Positions 30,623-38,642 of a stretch of DNA of 48,099 bases are shown in pieces. How positions within the stretch are numbered: the stretch's first letter is position 1; each line of letters starts with the position of its first letter. The notes beneath the pieces were generated by a model that saw nothing but the letters and a program-made list of their open reading frames with translations, was not told the DNA's origin and ran no database searches. A program made the position numbers and the translations under genes. The stretch covers positions 1 through 48,099 of the forward strand of contig NZ_JAKSYL010000089.1 of the NCBI RefSeq assembly GCF_022829515.1, in the 5' to 3' direction. Source of the DNA: Methylobacterium sp. J-048. GTDB lineage: Bacteria > Pseudomonadota > Alphaproteobacteria > Rhizobiales > Beijerinckiaceae.

Positions 30623-31639
30623 ATGATCAAGCGTTATACCCCGAAGGAAAAACTGGAACTCAATCGGCTATTCTTAAATGATTTTCTCGCTGATCTGACG
30701 GTGGAGGAGATCGCGGAAAAACACGGTGTATCGAAAGCGTCAATATACCGTTGGAAAAGGGAGCAAAATCAAGATATCATACAGCTTGACGTATTTAAAA
30801 ATTTTGATATCAATATTGATGACGCATTAGATATAATTCATAGGCACGACAGCGCCGACCGCTGGACTCTCAGAGATGCTCTATTCCGTATTGCAATTTG
30901 GATAAGATGGCCCACCGAGCCGCATATACAAAGGGCAATGTTGATAACATGCATTTGCAATTACCTAAGACAGCATTGCCCGTCCCCAAATCTACAAAAA
31001 CTGGATAGAGATGAGCTTAAATTTCTGTACAAATACGTCGACCTGGATTTTCTCGGCTCAATTGCGACGCCGAATGCCCCATATTTCGATTTCTTCAACA
31101 TCCAGTCACATGGCAAGGCTCGATATTCTGATCTCGATTTTTTTGGAGCCATCACGAAATATATGCTTTCACCGCTAGCGATGCGCGGATCATCAAATAA
31201 ATATGTTCAACTCGCCGAAGTGCATTATCTAATTCAAAGCGAAATTTTTGGCCCTACTTGGGTGATGTCTAAACGGACATTCGAAGATATTTGGGCAAAA
31301 CGGGCAGCGACATTTCCGTTTTTATTTGTCGAAAGGCACAACAAACCCGAATACAAAGTTGATTGGAACTTTGAGCCTCAATCGCCTGAATTTCATCAAG
31401 AATTTGACGATATTTTTGAGAATGTGGTGCACGTTAAGCGCTATTTAGCGCATTGCCGTTGGGCGACCGAGACGCTTCGCTCCCGACTTCACCCTCGAGC
31501 TCTAAAGCACATCCGGTTTCCGAATTTTCCTGATGGGCTCGCGTCGATCGCACTGCCAACGGAGCCCTTTGATGCCGCCGAGACGGCAAAACTGAAAAGG
31601 ATCGGTGCGAATTTTTTCAAGGCAAAATCAGGTACTTAG
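30623..31639 (+). CDS. HTH-domain protein of integrated element (338 aa)
   Basis: The start at 30623 is the second of two consecutive ATGs after GGAGGA. An N-terminal helix-turn-helix is clear (LTVEEIAEKHGVSKASIYRW, about residues 22-42), as in transposase/Hin-type HTH_28 domains. The remaining about 290 residues (RDALFRIAIWIRWPTEPHIQ, AEVHYLIQSEIFGPTWVMSK, VVHVKRYLAHCRWATETLRS) match no family I know. AT-rich codon use sets it apart from the host. It is the first intact gene of the element and may regulate it. Confidence 0.72.
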   Translation: MIKRYTPKEKLELNRLFLNDFLADLTVEEIAEKHGVSKASIYRWKREQNQDIIQLDVFKNFDINIDDALDIIHRHDSADRWTLRDALFRIAIWIRWPTEPHIQRAMLITCICNYLRQHCPSPNLQKLDRDELKFLYKYVDLDFLGSIATPNAPYFDFFNIQSHGKARYSDLDFFGAITKYMLSPLAMRGSSNKYVQLAEVHYLIQSEIFGPTWVMSKRTFEDIWAKRAATFPFLFVERHNKPEYKVDWNFEPQSPEFHQEFDDIFENVVHVKRYLAHCRWATETLRSRLHPRALKHIRFPNFPDGLASIALPTEPFDAAETAKLKRIGANFFKAKSGT

Positions 31640-31742
31640 CTTGGCATCCTTCCGCGGAAAGCTCTCGCGTCCAAGTATGTGCGGAGAAGCCTCATCATGT
31701 CCTTCATCGAACCAACAGTGGTTCGAGAGATACGGTGAGCAC

Positions 31743-31979
31743 ATGAAACGTAAAAATAGATCATCTGAAGTGGAAAATCAGCAGATCTTCCCAAAAACGG
31801 GCTTAGTAAGACTTCGACAGATCCTGGCACCAATAGGGCCTATCCCTGTCAGCCGCTCGGCCTTCTGGGCGGGTGTGAAAGTCGGGATCTATCCGGCCCC
31901 GATAAAATTGTCACGACGAGTCACCTGCTGGCGTGCCGCGGAAATTCAAAATCTCTTCGACGGCAAACCTGATGTCTGA
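31743..31979 (+). CDS. AlpA-family phage regulatory protein / excisionase-like (78 aa)
   Basis: The core GLVRLRQILAPIGPIPVSRS-AFWAGVKVGIYP is followed by KLSRRVTCWRAAEIQNLFDG, the winged-HTH pattern of AlpA-type regulators ('L-Rl-qvl---g-SrstfY------gfP-pvkls-r-v-W---ei--w'). These activate integrase or act as excisionases in cryptic prophages and satellites. The start at 31743 follows GGTGAG; the upstream frame (from 31605) is not needed. A strong terminator lies at 32007-32038. Confidence 0.85.
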   Translation: MKRKNRSSEVENQQIFPKTGLVRLRQILAPIGPIPVSRSAFWAGVKVGIYPAPIKLSRRVTCWRAAEIQNLFDGKPDV

Positions 31980-32006
31980 AGCATCATAATCAGGCAATCA
32001 TCCCAC

Positions 32007-32038
32007 CTGCCGAAGCTCTTGTGAGCTTCGGCAGTTTT
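32007..32038 (+). terminator. Rho-independent terminator after the AlpA gene
   Basis: CTGCCGAAGCTC (32007-32018) pairs perfectly with GAGCTTCGGCAG (32023-32034) around TTGT, followed by TTTT. It ends 28 bp after the stop. Confidence 0.9.
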
Positions 32039-32090
32039 CAAAAAATTCGGAATCCCAAAAATTGCCGCCAGACGCGGCGAAGGAGGACTC

Positions 32091-32909
32091 ATGTCAAAAA
32101 CGCGCGGGAAATCCAAAATTGGTCAGAATTGGAACAACGAATCGGAATTCTTCGATGAGATTAGACCCATGATCGATGAAAGTCCGATCAAAGCTGTCAA
32201 CCTACTTCGTGGGTTTCATCGCAAATCGCTGAAGGGACATCACAAGCGCGTGAAATACACTATTGCGCATGCTTACGCTTGCGCCATAAAACTAAAAAAA
32301 AGCAAAAGGCTTATCAAAAAGTTCTACAACCAAGACTTCTTTCTTAAACGAAAATACAAATTAGATGAGTCGAGTCTGCTTCGGATGACTATGTGCTATA
32401 TATTCGGAAGCCTCGAAGGAAGCAACTACGGGCAGGCACTGAGCTACGAACGTGCGATCCGACCGTTTTTCATGCGTCAAGCAAGCCAAGCCGAGGTCAC
32501 AGAAGCTCTTTCAGAAAAGAGTCTAGATGAACTTGAACAGGAAGCTAGAGCCGAAAGACAAGGACATGAGAATACCGAACCAGATCATTCTGCCGCCAAT
32601 CAAGGAGACTACAGTTGTACAAATAAAGGTGATTCAATATATAATGATGAAGAAAAAGATGACGATGAGGAACAATCCGCAAAATCATCAGCGTCTGATC
32701 CCGCATCTCAAAATAATGAAACGCGAGGCAACAATGCCTCCAAGCGTGAAATTAAATTGAGTGATCTACGATTAGTATCGACGGATCAGATATCGCTTCG
32801 CGTATTCAATGATCCTGCCTACAAACGCGGCTCAATTGACTACGAGTGCGAGGAGACTTCCTCAGGCTTCGTTCGTATCATCGTAACTGAAGTACACCCC
32901 AAGCCGTAA
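32091..32909 (+). CDS. Hypothetical charged protein of integrated element (272 aa)
   Basis: AAGGAGG lies just before the ATG. The N-terminal about 150 residues are basic and helical (RGFHRKSLKGHHKRVKYTIA, KLKKSKRLIKKFYNQDFFLK). Residues about 160-220 are an acidic, low-complexity linker (NDEEKDDDEEQSAKSS). The C-terminal about 45 residues form a small strand-rich domain (LRLVSTDQISLRVFNDPAYK, SSGFVRIIVTEVHPKP). No family is recognised. The basic-acidic-domain layout suggests a nucleic-acid-associated partner of the neighbouring Rep-like protein, but this is inference. Confidence 0.72.
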   Translation: MSKTRGKSKIGQNWNNESEFFDEIRPMIDESPIKAVNLLRGFHRKSLKGHHKRVKYTIAHAYACAIKLKKSKRLIKKFYNQDFFLKRKYKLDESSLLRMTMCYIFGSLEGSNYGQALSYERAIRPFFMRQASQAEVTEALSEKSLDELEQEARAERQGHENTEPDHSAANQGDYSCTNKGDSIYNDEEKDDDEEQSAKSSASDPASQNNETRGNNASKREIKLSDLRLVSTDQISLRVFNDPAYKRGSIDYECEETSSGFVRIIVTEVHPKP

Positions 32910-32916
32910 AAGCTGG

Positions 32917-32952
32917 CCGGCTAGTGATGAACACTCGTCCCTCACTAGCCGG
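32917..32952 (+). terminator. Hairpin after the 272-aa gene
   Basis: CCGGCTAGTGA (32917-32927) pairs perfectly with TCACTAGCCGG (32942-32952) around a 14-nt loop, starting 7 bp after the stop. No U tract follows. Confidence 0.65.
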
Positions 32953-33074
32953 ACATGGCTTAGATATCAGGACAAAACAAGATTTGAAAAGGCAAACTGT
33001 CCGGCAGAATGCTTTGAGATCTACACTATACACAAGCCTTATAGCACCTATCACCTCATTAAGGCAGGCAGCTC

Positions 33075-34082
33075 ATGCTTGAATATGCCCATTTCCTATC
33101 ACCTTCCCGCTCGTACAGGCCATCAAAGCAGGTTTTTGAAATTCGACCCCCCCGGCCATATGACCCCCGCTCGCCCCTACCCACCATCGTCGATATGGAA
33201 ACCTTTGCCGAAGTTCACCTGCGGACCGACGACCGGATCAAGGACTACCTCGAATACCCGCGCAGGAACTACAAGCAGGTTGCCTGCTGGGATGCGTTTG
33301 ACGAGCTTCAGCGGGCCAACGCACACGCCCTCTACGCCAACAATGCCTACTCCCGAATCGCCTTTGCTGAAATCGCCCTAAAGCACGTCGCTGCTGAGAA
33401 GGGCATCGTTTATGGTCCGCGCTGCTTCGTGACAATTACCCCAGCGCGTTTCGCCTTTCCCCTCCGAGATCGATTAGCGCCGGGGCGCGGGCTTCGATCC
33501 GACCTTCGGTGCATGAGCGAGGCCGCGCACTGTAAGATCCACCACTTGCAGCAAGTGGCCCGACAAGCGTTCGGTAACCTGCCCTTCATCGGCATGGTCG
33601 AGGTCGCGCTCTTCCCGAATTGGTCGTCATCTGGCTGGGCCGTGTTCGACTCAGTGTCTTGGCACTGCCACCTCCTCGCCTGGGGGGCTACACAGGACGA
33701 ACTTAACGGGATCCTCCAGCCGCTTCGTGAGCGGCATGCCAGCATCAAGGACGGGGTTACCTCGGTGCACGTTCAGGAGGTGCCCGACGACGACCTCATG
33801 CGCCAGTTCGTCTACGCTCTGAAGGGCCCGCAGAAGGTCTACCGCACCGCCTTCCTGCGGGCTGTCTCGAGGGAATCTGAGTTGACCGGTTTCGACACCC
33901 GGGCTTGGCGGATCAAGAAGGATTGGCTGCGCACCGGTGATCGAGTTCGCCTGCTCGACGTGATGGCCGGCCGCACCCTCGATGGTCTGCTGTTCGGCAA
34001 CCGCGAGGGCACCGCCCTCGCGCGGGCGATCCGGGATGAAGCGCTGAAGCCGTTTCGGGCTTGGGAACAGCGGCAACCTTAA
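33075..34082 (+). CDS. Putative rolling-circle Rep / HUH endonuclease (335 aa)
   Basis: The three hallmark motifs of rolling-circle replication initiators appear in order: motif I CFVTITPARF (about 117-126), motif II H197-C-H199 in VSWHCHLLAWG, and motif III Y247-A-L-K250 in FVYALKGPQKVY. In HUH enzymes the two His bind metal and the motif III Tyr nicks DNA at the origin. Overall similarity to a named Rep family was not verified. GC is higher than in the adjacent AT-rich genes. AGGCAGG lies upstream of the ATG. With AlpA and an integrase remnant it points to an integrated plasmid or satellite. Confidence 0.7.
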   Translation: MLEYAHFLSPSRSYRPSKQVFEIRPPRPYDPRSPLPTIVDMETFAEVHLRTDDRIKDYLEYPRRNYKQVACWDAFDELQRANAHALYANNAYSRIAFAEIALKHVAAEKGIVYGPRCFVTITPARFAFPLRDRLAPGRGLRSDLRCMSEAAHCKIHHLQQVARQAFGNLPFIGMVEVALFPNWSSSGWAVFDSVSWHCHLLAWGATQDELNGILQPLRERHASIKDGVTSVHVQEVPDDDLMRQFVYALKGPQKVYRTAFLRAVSRESELTGFDTRAWRIKKDWLRTGDRVRLLDVMAGRTLDGLLFGNREGTALARAIRDEALKPFRAWEQRQP

Positions 34083-34476
34083 GTATCGGGGCTGAAGGGC
34101 TACAGGGGCAATGTCGCTGTCCTCACCGGCGACGCGTTTGCCATCGATAGGTCCGAGATCCGTATCCGATTGGCGAGGGACAGGACGAGTCGTTTCACGT
34201 TGCCCCTTGCCTTGCCCTCGTCACCAAGGGAACTGCTCCATTCGGTGAAACTCGGCCTTTAGAACGAACTGCCGTTCGCCGCGACTACGAGCGACGCGTG
34301 GTTTCATTCGATGATGATGACTTAGAAATCAAACCCATCACGCAAACTTGATCAAGTCGTACCCGGATAGTAGCGGTCAAATATGGACGTTACTGGACAA
34401 ATAACGATATTTTCTGAGGTTTGACACTAACAAAATACGGTCGCTTGTATTGACCTCCATTATCTGGAGGCATCTT
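34083..34476. other. Intergenic region with possible nuclease-gene remnant
   Basis: The plus-strand frame at about 34109-34190 reads VAVLTGDAFAIDRSEIRIRL-ARDRTS, similar in pattern to the start of thermonuclease domains (V-DGDT--I----IRL-GID-PE), then decays. The second half (34370-34460) is AT-rich and should carry the promoter of the gene at 34477. An origin for the Rep-like protein could also lie here. Confidence 0.4.
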
Positions 34477-35250
34477 ATGACCGACTTCAAAACGTATTTA
34501 TCTCGCCACGAATCATTCGAAATCTGCCGGCGAGCAGCCAATCGCACCATAGAGCGCTTGGCAAAAAACAGGGGCCGAGCGGCTCAAGGGATCCTTGAGC
34601 GTCTGAAAAGCTGCCGAAAGGGCAGCCGATGCTTTTCTGGGGTTTGCCCTGTATGCGCACTACGATATCGGCTGCGACTCCTTCCGCAAGCAGAGCATAT
34701 CCTTGGGGAAAATGATCCATGGGTCCAATTGTGGTGGACTCCGCCCAGTGCGTTAGTAGCGAAAGGCCTGCTCGTCGATTTTGATCTTGGAAAGCTGCTC
34801 GATCATCAAAAACAAGTTTTGCGCGAAGCGATACCAGGTACCGTCGCAATCGGTGGTATCGACGTCTCCCTCGGCATCCGGGATAGAATAGCTGCACTAT
34901 GGCGTATTTCAAGCTGTGTGCTTATTTCCGGCCCGATCACTCAAGATAATTTCGACCGTATCACCGATATATACAAACCCGGCAGCTCTTTTTGTCAATC
35001 TTTCGGTATCAATCCAGTGCTACATAAGCCTCATATGCTGTCTTACGATTTTAAGCATCGCATCTTTGCTCGAAGTTACGACCACGATATGCCATCCAAT
35101 AAGCGACCGAAATTCAATGTCCTACATCCTTCTTTCGCCGACGAAGCAGATCTATTCCAAGAACGATGGCCATTATGGGACCGATTGCTCCTTCACAACG
35201 TGAGCGCTGGCAAGGTTCCTCACCGGCCTATGTTGCGTCGGCTCATCTAA
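34477..35250 (+). CDS. Zinc-ribbon protein, possible degenerate Rep-like partner (257 aa)
   Basis: The start at 34477 is set by CTGGAGG 6 nt upstream. Residue numbers here count from this ATG. An N-terminal zinc ribbon has C46, C52, C57 and C60 (SCRKGSRCFSGVCPVCALRY). Then come VQLWWTPPSALVAKGLLVDF, GTVAIGGIDVSLGIRDRIAA and SYDFKHRIFARSYDHD with Y190-x-x-K193. The order zinc ribbon, GGIDVS and YxxK recalls a family of alphaproteobacterial element proteins whose middle motif carries two His. Here that stretch reads ALWRISSCVLISG, without the His pair. It may be an inactive HUH relative. A perfect hairpin follows at 35265. Confidence 0.65.
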   Translation: MTDFKTYLSRHESFEICRRAANRTIERLAKNRGRAAQGILERLKSCRKGSRCFSGVCPVCALRYRLRLLPQAEHILGENDPWVQLWWTPPSALVAKGLLVDFDLGKLLDHQKQVLREAIPGTVAIGGIDVSLGIRDRIAALWRISSCVLISGPITQDNFDRITDIYKPGSSFCQSFGINPVLHKPHMLSYDFKHRIFARSYDHDMPSNKRPKFNVLHPSFADEADLFQERWPLWDRLLLHNVSAGKVPHRPMLRRLI

Positions 35251-35623
35251 GCGGTCCGTACTGCCACATGGCGGGGGCTCAGCCCCCGCCATGTGCTCGA
35301 AGCCCTAGATAAAACGGAAAAGATTAGTCCTTCGGTTGCCCCTTCCGGGCCCCTGATACAGGTCCGCCTGAACGCCCGATCGTAGCTGGAAGAGTCTCGT
35401 TGACTTTAAGGCTCGCTCTGCCGTGGAGCGAAGATTGGGTCCGCATCTAGAAGCGTGCCTTCGGCTTTGCGCCCATTTCAGTCATCCAGGCGCTTCTCTT
35501 CTTCGCTTCAAAGCGGACATTCAACAGCGAATCGCCATCATGCTCCGCCTTCCGCCTGCTCGACCGCGCCACGGAACTAGCGAGCCGGCATTCAGGCGCG
35601 TGAGGGCTAACTGCGAATGTAAG
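35251..35623. other. Intergenic region at the right side of the element
   Basis: Apart from the hairpin at 35265-35295, about 330 bp with no convincing gene. The right boundary of the element probably lies here, but no direct repeat matching the left side was recognised. Confidence 0.45.
35265..35295 (+). terminator. Perfect 14-bp hairpin terminator
   Basis: CACATGGCGGGGGC (35265-35278) pairs perfectly with GCCCCCGCCATGTG (35282-35295) around a 3-nt loop, 14 bp after the stop of the zinc-ribbon gene. No U tract follows. Confidence 0.7.
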
Positions 35624-36037
35624 TCAGTGTTCGAAGACGCTCTTGAGATCCCTAAAACCCTTGATTTCGATGGGGTTACCGCTTGGGTCGAAGAAGAACA
35701 TCGTGCGCTGCTCGCCGGGCTCCCCCGCGAAACGGATTACCGGTGGAATGTCAAAAGCAACGCTCTCCGCCTCAATGCGGGCGGCCAGTGCCTCCCAGGC
35801 GTCGAGCGGCAGCACCACGCCGAGATGGGGCATCATCACCATGTGGGTGCCGACCTTTCCGGTCCGGGTCGTCGCGAAGGGCTCACCCAGATGCAGCGAG
35901 ATCTGATGGCCGAAGAATTCGAAATCCACCCAGGTCTCCGTGCTGCGCCCCTCCCGGCAGCCGAGCACACCGCCGTAGAAGCGGCGCGCCGCGTCGAGGT
36001 CGGTGACGTGGTAGGCGAGGTGGAATGGCGTGAGCAT
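35624..36037 (-). CDS. VOC-family (glyoxalase-like) protein (137 aa)
   Basis: This has a vicinal-oxygen-chelate fold with two beta-alpha-beta-beta-beta units: FHLAYHVTDLDAARRFYGGV (about 5-24) at the start and EQRTMFFFDPSGNPIEIKGF (about 108-127) at the end. Metal-ligand positions are H in LAYHV, H in ISLHLGE and E in NPIEIKG. These enzymes include dioxygenases, isomerases and resistance proteins; the substrate is not determined. It lies 42 bp after pxpC on the same strand and may be part of the catabolic operon. Confidence 0.85.
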   Translation of the reverse strand: MLTPFHLAYHVTDLDAARRFYGGVLGCREGRSTETWVDFEFFGHQISLHLGEPFATTRTGKVGTHMVMMPHLGVVLPLDAWEALAARIEAESVAFDIPPVIRFAGEPGEQRTMFFFDPSGNPIEIKGFRDLKSVFEH

Positions 36038-36079
36038 CGATAAGCCTTTTCGTTGTGTATTGACGGGGCCGTCGCGCCC

Positions 36080-37114
36080 TCAGGCGGCCGGTTCGAGAGT
36101 GCTCGCCGAGATGACGCCACCGATGAGGTTGCAGGACAGCAGGAAAGCGCTGTCGAGCTCTGCGCCGCCGGCCGGTACGAGGGCCGCCCGTCGCGCTGCA
36201 AGGGTATGTCTCGCCCCGCGGGCGAGGGACTGGGCCTCCTCGACGGTGACGGCTTCGAACACAATCGTTTCGCCCGGCCGCACCTGCGACAGGCGACCGA
36301 GATCGGCCGAGATCACCGTGGCGATCTTTGGATACCCTCCGGTGGTGTGGCGGTCGGCGAGCAGGATGAGGGGACGTCCGTGTCCGGGCACCTGGATCGA
36401 GCCGTTCACGATCCCGTCTGAGACTATGTTGAAGCCATCTGCATGGGCGATCGGCGGCCCGTCGAGGTGGCAGCCCATCCGGTCCGCCCGCGCGGTGAGC
36501 GTGTAGGGCACGGAAAGGAAGGTTCGCAGACCCTCTTCGGTGAAGCTGTCGGCCTGCGGCCCGAGAACAACCCGGATCGGACCGCCTAAACGTGGCCGGT
36601 GGAGCGGCGGCAGGGTCAGCGGTCGGTCGCTGGACTTGGGCGCGCCGAGGGGTAGCAGGTCTCCCGCAGCGAGAGGATTGCCGTCCAGGCCGCCTAGGCG
36701 CGTGCGGCTGTGCGTTGAGACGCTGGCGAGCATCGGCGCCACGGCGAAGCCCCCGGCGACCGCGAGGAAGGCCCGTAAGCCCTGCCGTGGGGCGCCCAGG
36801 ATGAGCCGATCCCCCCGCCGTAGGTCGTGGGCGGTGAAGAGGTCGAGTATGCGCCCATTTAGGCTCATCCCGAAGGGCGCCCCGACGAGGGCGATGCGGC
36901 AAGATTCCGCCTCGCAGACGAGGGTGGGGCCGACCATCGCCATCTCGATCACGGCCGTGTCGAGCGGATTGCCGACAAGGGCGTTGGCCAGGGCCAGCAG
37001 ATCGGGATCCATCGCCCCGGACCCGGAGATACCGTAGCGCAGGTAGCCCTGCCGACCGGCATCCTGCAGGGTCGAGGCGACACCAGGGGCAACGACGCGC
37101 AGACCTTCAGCCAT
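36080..37114 (-). CDS. pxpC: 5-oxoprolinase subunit PxpC (biotin-dependent carboxyltransferase-like, 344 aa)
   Basis: The start at 37114 (MAEGLRVVAPGVASTLQDAG) overlaps pxpB by 8 bp. Family landmarks are LQDAGRQGYLRYGISGSGAM (about 16-35), the repeated VAGGF element (LRAFLAVAGGFAVAP), RADRMGCHLDGP, and GGYPKIATVISADLGRLSQV near the C-terminus. PxpC (KipA/AHS2 domain) works with PxpA and PxpB to hydrolyse 5-oxo-L-proline to glutamate with ATP. The length is typical. Confidence 0.92.
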   Translation of the reverse strand: MAEGLRVVAPGVASTLQDAGRQGYLRYGISGSGAMDPDLLALANALVGNPLDTAVIEMAMVGPTLVCEAESCRIALVGAPFGMSLNGRILDLFTAHDLRRGDRLILGAPRQGLRAFLAVAGGFAVAPMLASVSTHSRTRLGGLDGNPLAAGDLLPLGAPKSSDRPLTLPPLHRPRLGGPIRVVLGPQADSFTEEGLRTFLSVPYTLTARADRMGCHLDGPPIAHADGFNIVSDGIVNGSIQVPGHGRPLILLADRHTTGGYPKIATVISADLGRLSQVRPGETIVFEAVTVEEAQSLARGARHTLAARRAALVPAGGAELDSAFLLSCNLIGGVISASTLEPAA

Positions 37115-37841
37115 CGATTCGCTCCAAGGTGGCGACGGTCTCACCGGCACGGGCGGCCTCGCTGAGAGAATCGAACTCGGCGCGGCCGATGGGGTCGAAC
37201 CGGATCAGATCTCCGGCCTTGAACAGGAACGGCTCGGCACGCGCTGGATCGTAGGAGCGTGCGGGCGTGCGGCCGATGAGTTGCCAGCCGCTCGGCAGCT
37301 CCAGGGGCGGCGAGACGCCGGTCTGGTTCCCGCCAATGGATACACTGCCCGCCGGGGTCTTGGGTCGGGGATCGGTGCGCCGGCTCGCATGGATGCGGGG
37401 ATCGAGGCCGCCGAGATAGGCGAAGCCGGGGGCGAAGCCGATCATGTAGACGCGGTAATTGCGGCCGGCATGGACGGCGACCACCTCCTCCGGGCTCAAG
37501 CCCGCCCCGGCCGCAAGCGAGGCGAGGTCGGCCCCGTGCTCGCCGCCATAGTGGACTGGTACCCGCCAGCGGCGGCCCGCGCCGGCCCCTGCTTCCGGGG
37601 GCGGCCAATGGGCGGCGATCAGCGCCGCGAGTTCGACCCGGGGCAACCGGTCAGGGTCGTAGAGGACGAGGAGCGAGCGATAGGTCGGCACCGTCTCCAA
37701 GAGGCCCGGTCGTCCAGCGCCGCGGATCGCCTCGTCCAGGGCGATGACCTGCGCGTTGACCGCAGGATCAACCGTCTTGCCAAGTTCGACCGTCAGGGCA
37801 CGATCGCCGCAATCGAGGAGGCGATAGCCAGGCTCAGACAC
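37107..37841 (-). CDS. pxpB: 5-oxoprolinase subunit PxpB (KipI/AHS1 domain, 244 aa)
   Basis: The GTG start at 37841 (VSEPGYRLLDCGDRALTVEL) overlaps pxpA by 8 bp. Landmarks are GDRALTVELG at the start, then VHAGRNYRVYMIGFAPGFAY followed by LGGLDP, and RTDPRPKTPAGSVSIGGNQT. These define the KipI-like fold. Second subunit of the PxpABC 5-oxoprolinase. An apparent upstream extension to 38000 lies inside pxpA and is not real. Confidence 0.92.
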   Translation of the reverse strand: MSEPGYRLLDCGDRALTVELGKTVDPAVNAQVIALDEAIRGAGRPGLLETVPTYRSLLVLYDPDRLPRVELAALIAAHWPPPEAGAGAGRRWRVPVHYGGEHGADLASLAAGAGLSPEEVVAVHAGRNYRVYMIGFAPGFAYLGGLDPRIHASRRTDPRPKTPAGSVSIGGNQTGVSPPLELPSGWQLIGRTPARSYDPARAEPFLFKAGDLIRFDPIGRAEFDSLSEAARAGETVATLERIDG

Positions 37842-38607
37842 CAAGCACCTCAGCCATTGGACGCAGACCGATGCCCTTGGCGGAGCAATCCTCGCGCAGG
37901 CGGCGTCCCATGGCGACGGCGCCGGGCGTGTCGCCGTGAACGCAGATCGTGTCGATCCGCGTCGGGATGCGCCGGCCGGATAGGCTGGTGATCGCCCCAT
38001 CCTCCAACATCCGTATCACGCGCTCCGAGACGGAGGCAGGATCGTGCAGCACGGCGCCGGGGAGCTTGCGCGAGACGAGGGAGCCATCATCCGCGTAGGC
38101 GCGGTCGGCGTAGATCTCGCGGGCGATCAGCAGGCCGAGCTTCTCGCCGGCCTTCTCGGTCTCCAGGCCCGGCATGACCACGAAGATCAGGTCGCGGTCG
38201 AGGGTGCGGATCGCCCGCGCCACCGCTACGGCGAGGTCGGCATCCTCGTTGGCCATGTTGCCCATCGCCCCGTGCGTCTTCACGTGGCGGACCGGGCAGC
38301 CGGCATCCTGGGCGAGCGCCAGGAGGGCGCCAACCTGGTAGAGAACCGCCTTCTCGATGTCGGCCGGGCGTTCGCCGTGGATCGGCCGCCGGCCGAAGCC
38401 CCAGAGGTCGAGGAAGCTTGGATGCGCGCCGGCCTGCACGCCGTTCGCGGCGGCGCCGCGCAGGGTCTCGTGCATCACCAGCGGGTCGCCCGCGTGGAAG
38501 CCGCAGGCGATGTTGGCCGAGGTCGCCACCGTCAGCATCTCGGCGTCGTCGCCGAGGTGATAGACGCCGAAGCCCTCGCCCATGTCGCAGTTCAGATCGA
38601 CGATCAT
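37834..38607 (-). CDS. pxpA: 5-oxoprolinase subunit PxpA (LamB/YcsF family, 257 aa)
   Basis: The start MIVDLNCDMGEGFGVYHLGD is the family's conserved N-terminus, and a GAAAGGA site precedes the ATG at 38607. Further landmarks are TSANIACGFHAGDPLVMHET, GVQAGAHPSFLDLWGFGRR, VRHVKTHGAMGNMANED and ICVHGDTPGAVAMGRRLRED. This is a TIM-barrel-like subunit that acts on the cyclic amide with PxpBC. Length about 250 aa is normal. Confidence 0.94.
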   Translation of the reverse strand: MIVDLNCDMGEGFGVYHLGDDAEMLTVATSANIACGFHAGDPLVMHETLRGAAANGVQAGAHPSFLDLWGFGRRPIHGERPADIEKAVLYQVGALLALAQDAGCPVRHVKTHGAMGNMANEDADLAVAVARAIRTLDRDLIFVVMPGLETEKAGEKLGLLIAREIYADRAYADDGSLVSRKLPGAVLHDPASVSERVIRMLEDGAITSLSGRRIPTRIDTICVHGDTPGAVAMGRRLREDCSAKGIGLRPMAEVLGV

Positions 38608-38642
38608 CGGTGCATCCTTTCGCGTGGGTTCTGTCTGCGGGG

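Noticed and set aside
37842..38000. Upstream extension of the pxpB frame
   Set aside because: It lies inside pxpA and reads Arg/Pro/Ala-rich nonsense. The GTG at 37841 gives the family N-terminus.
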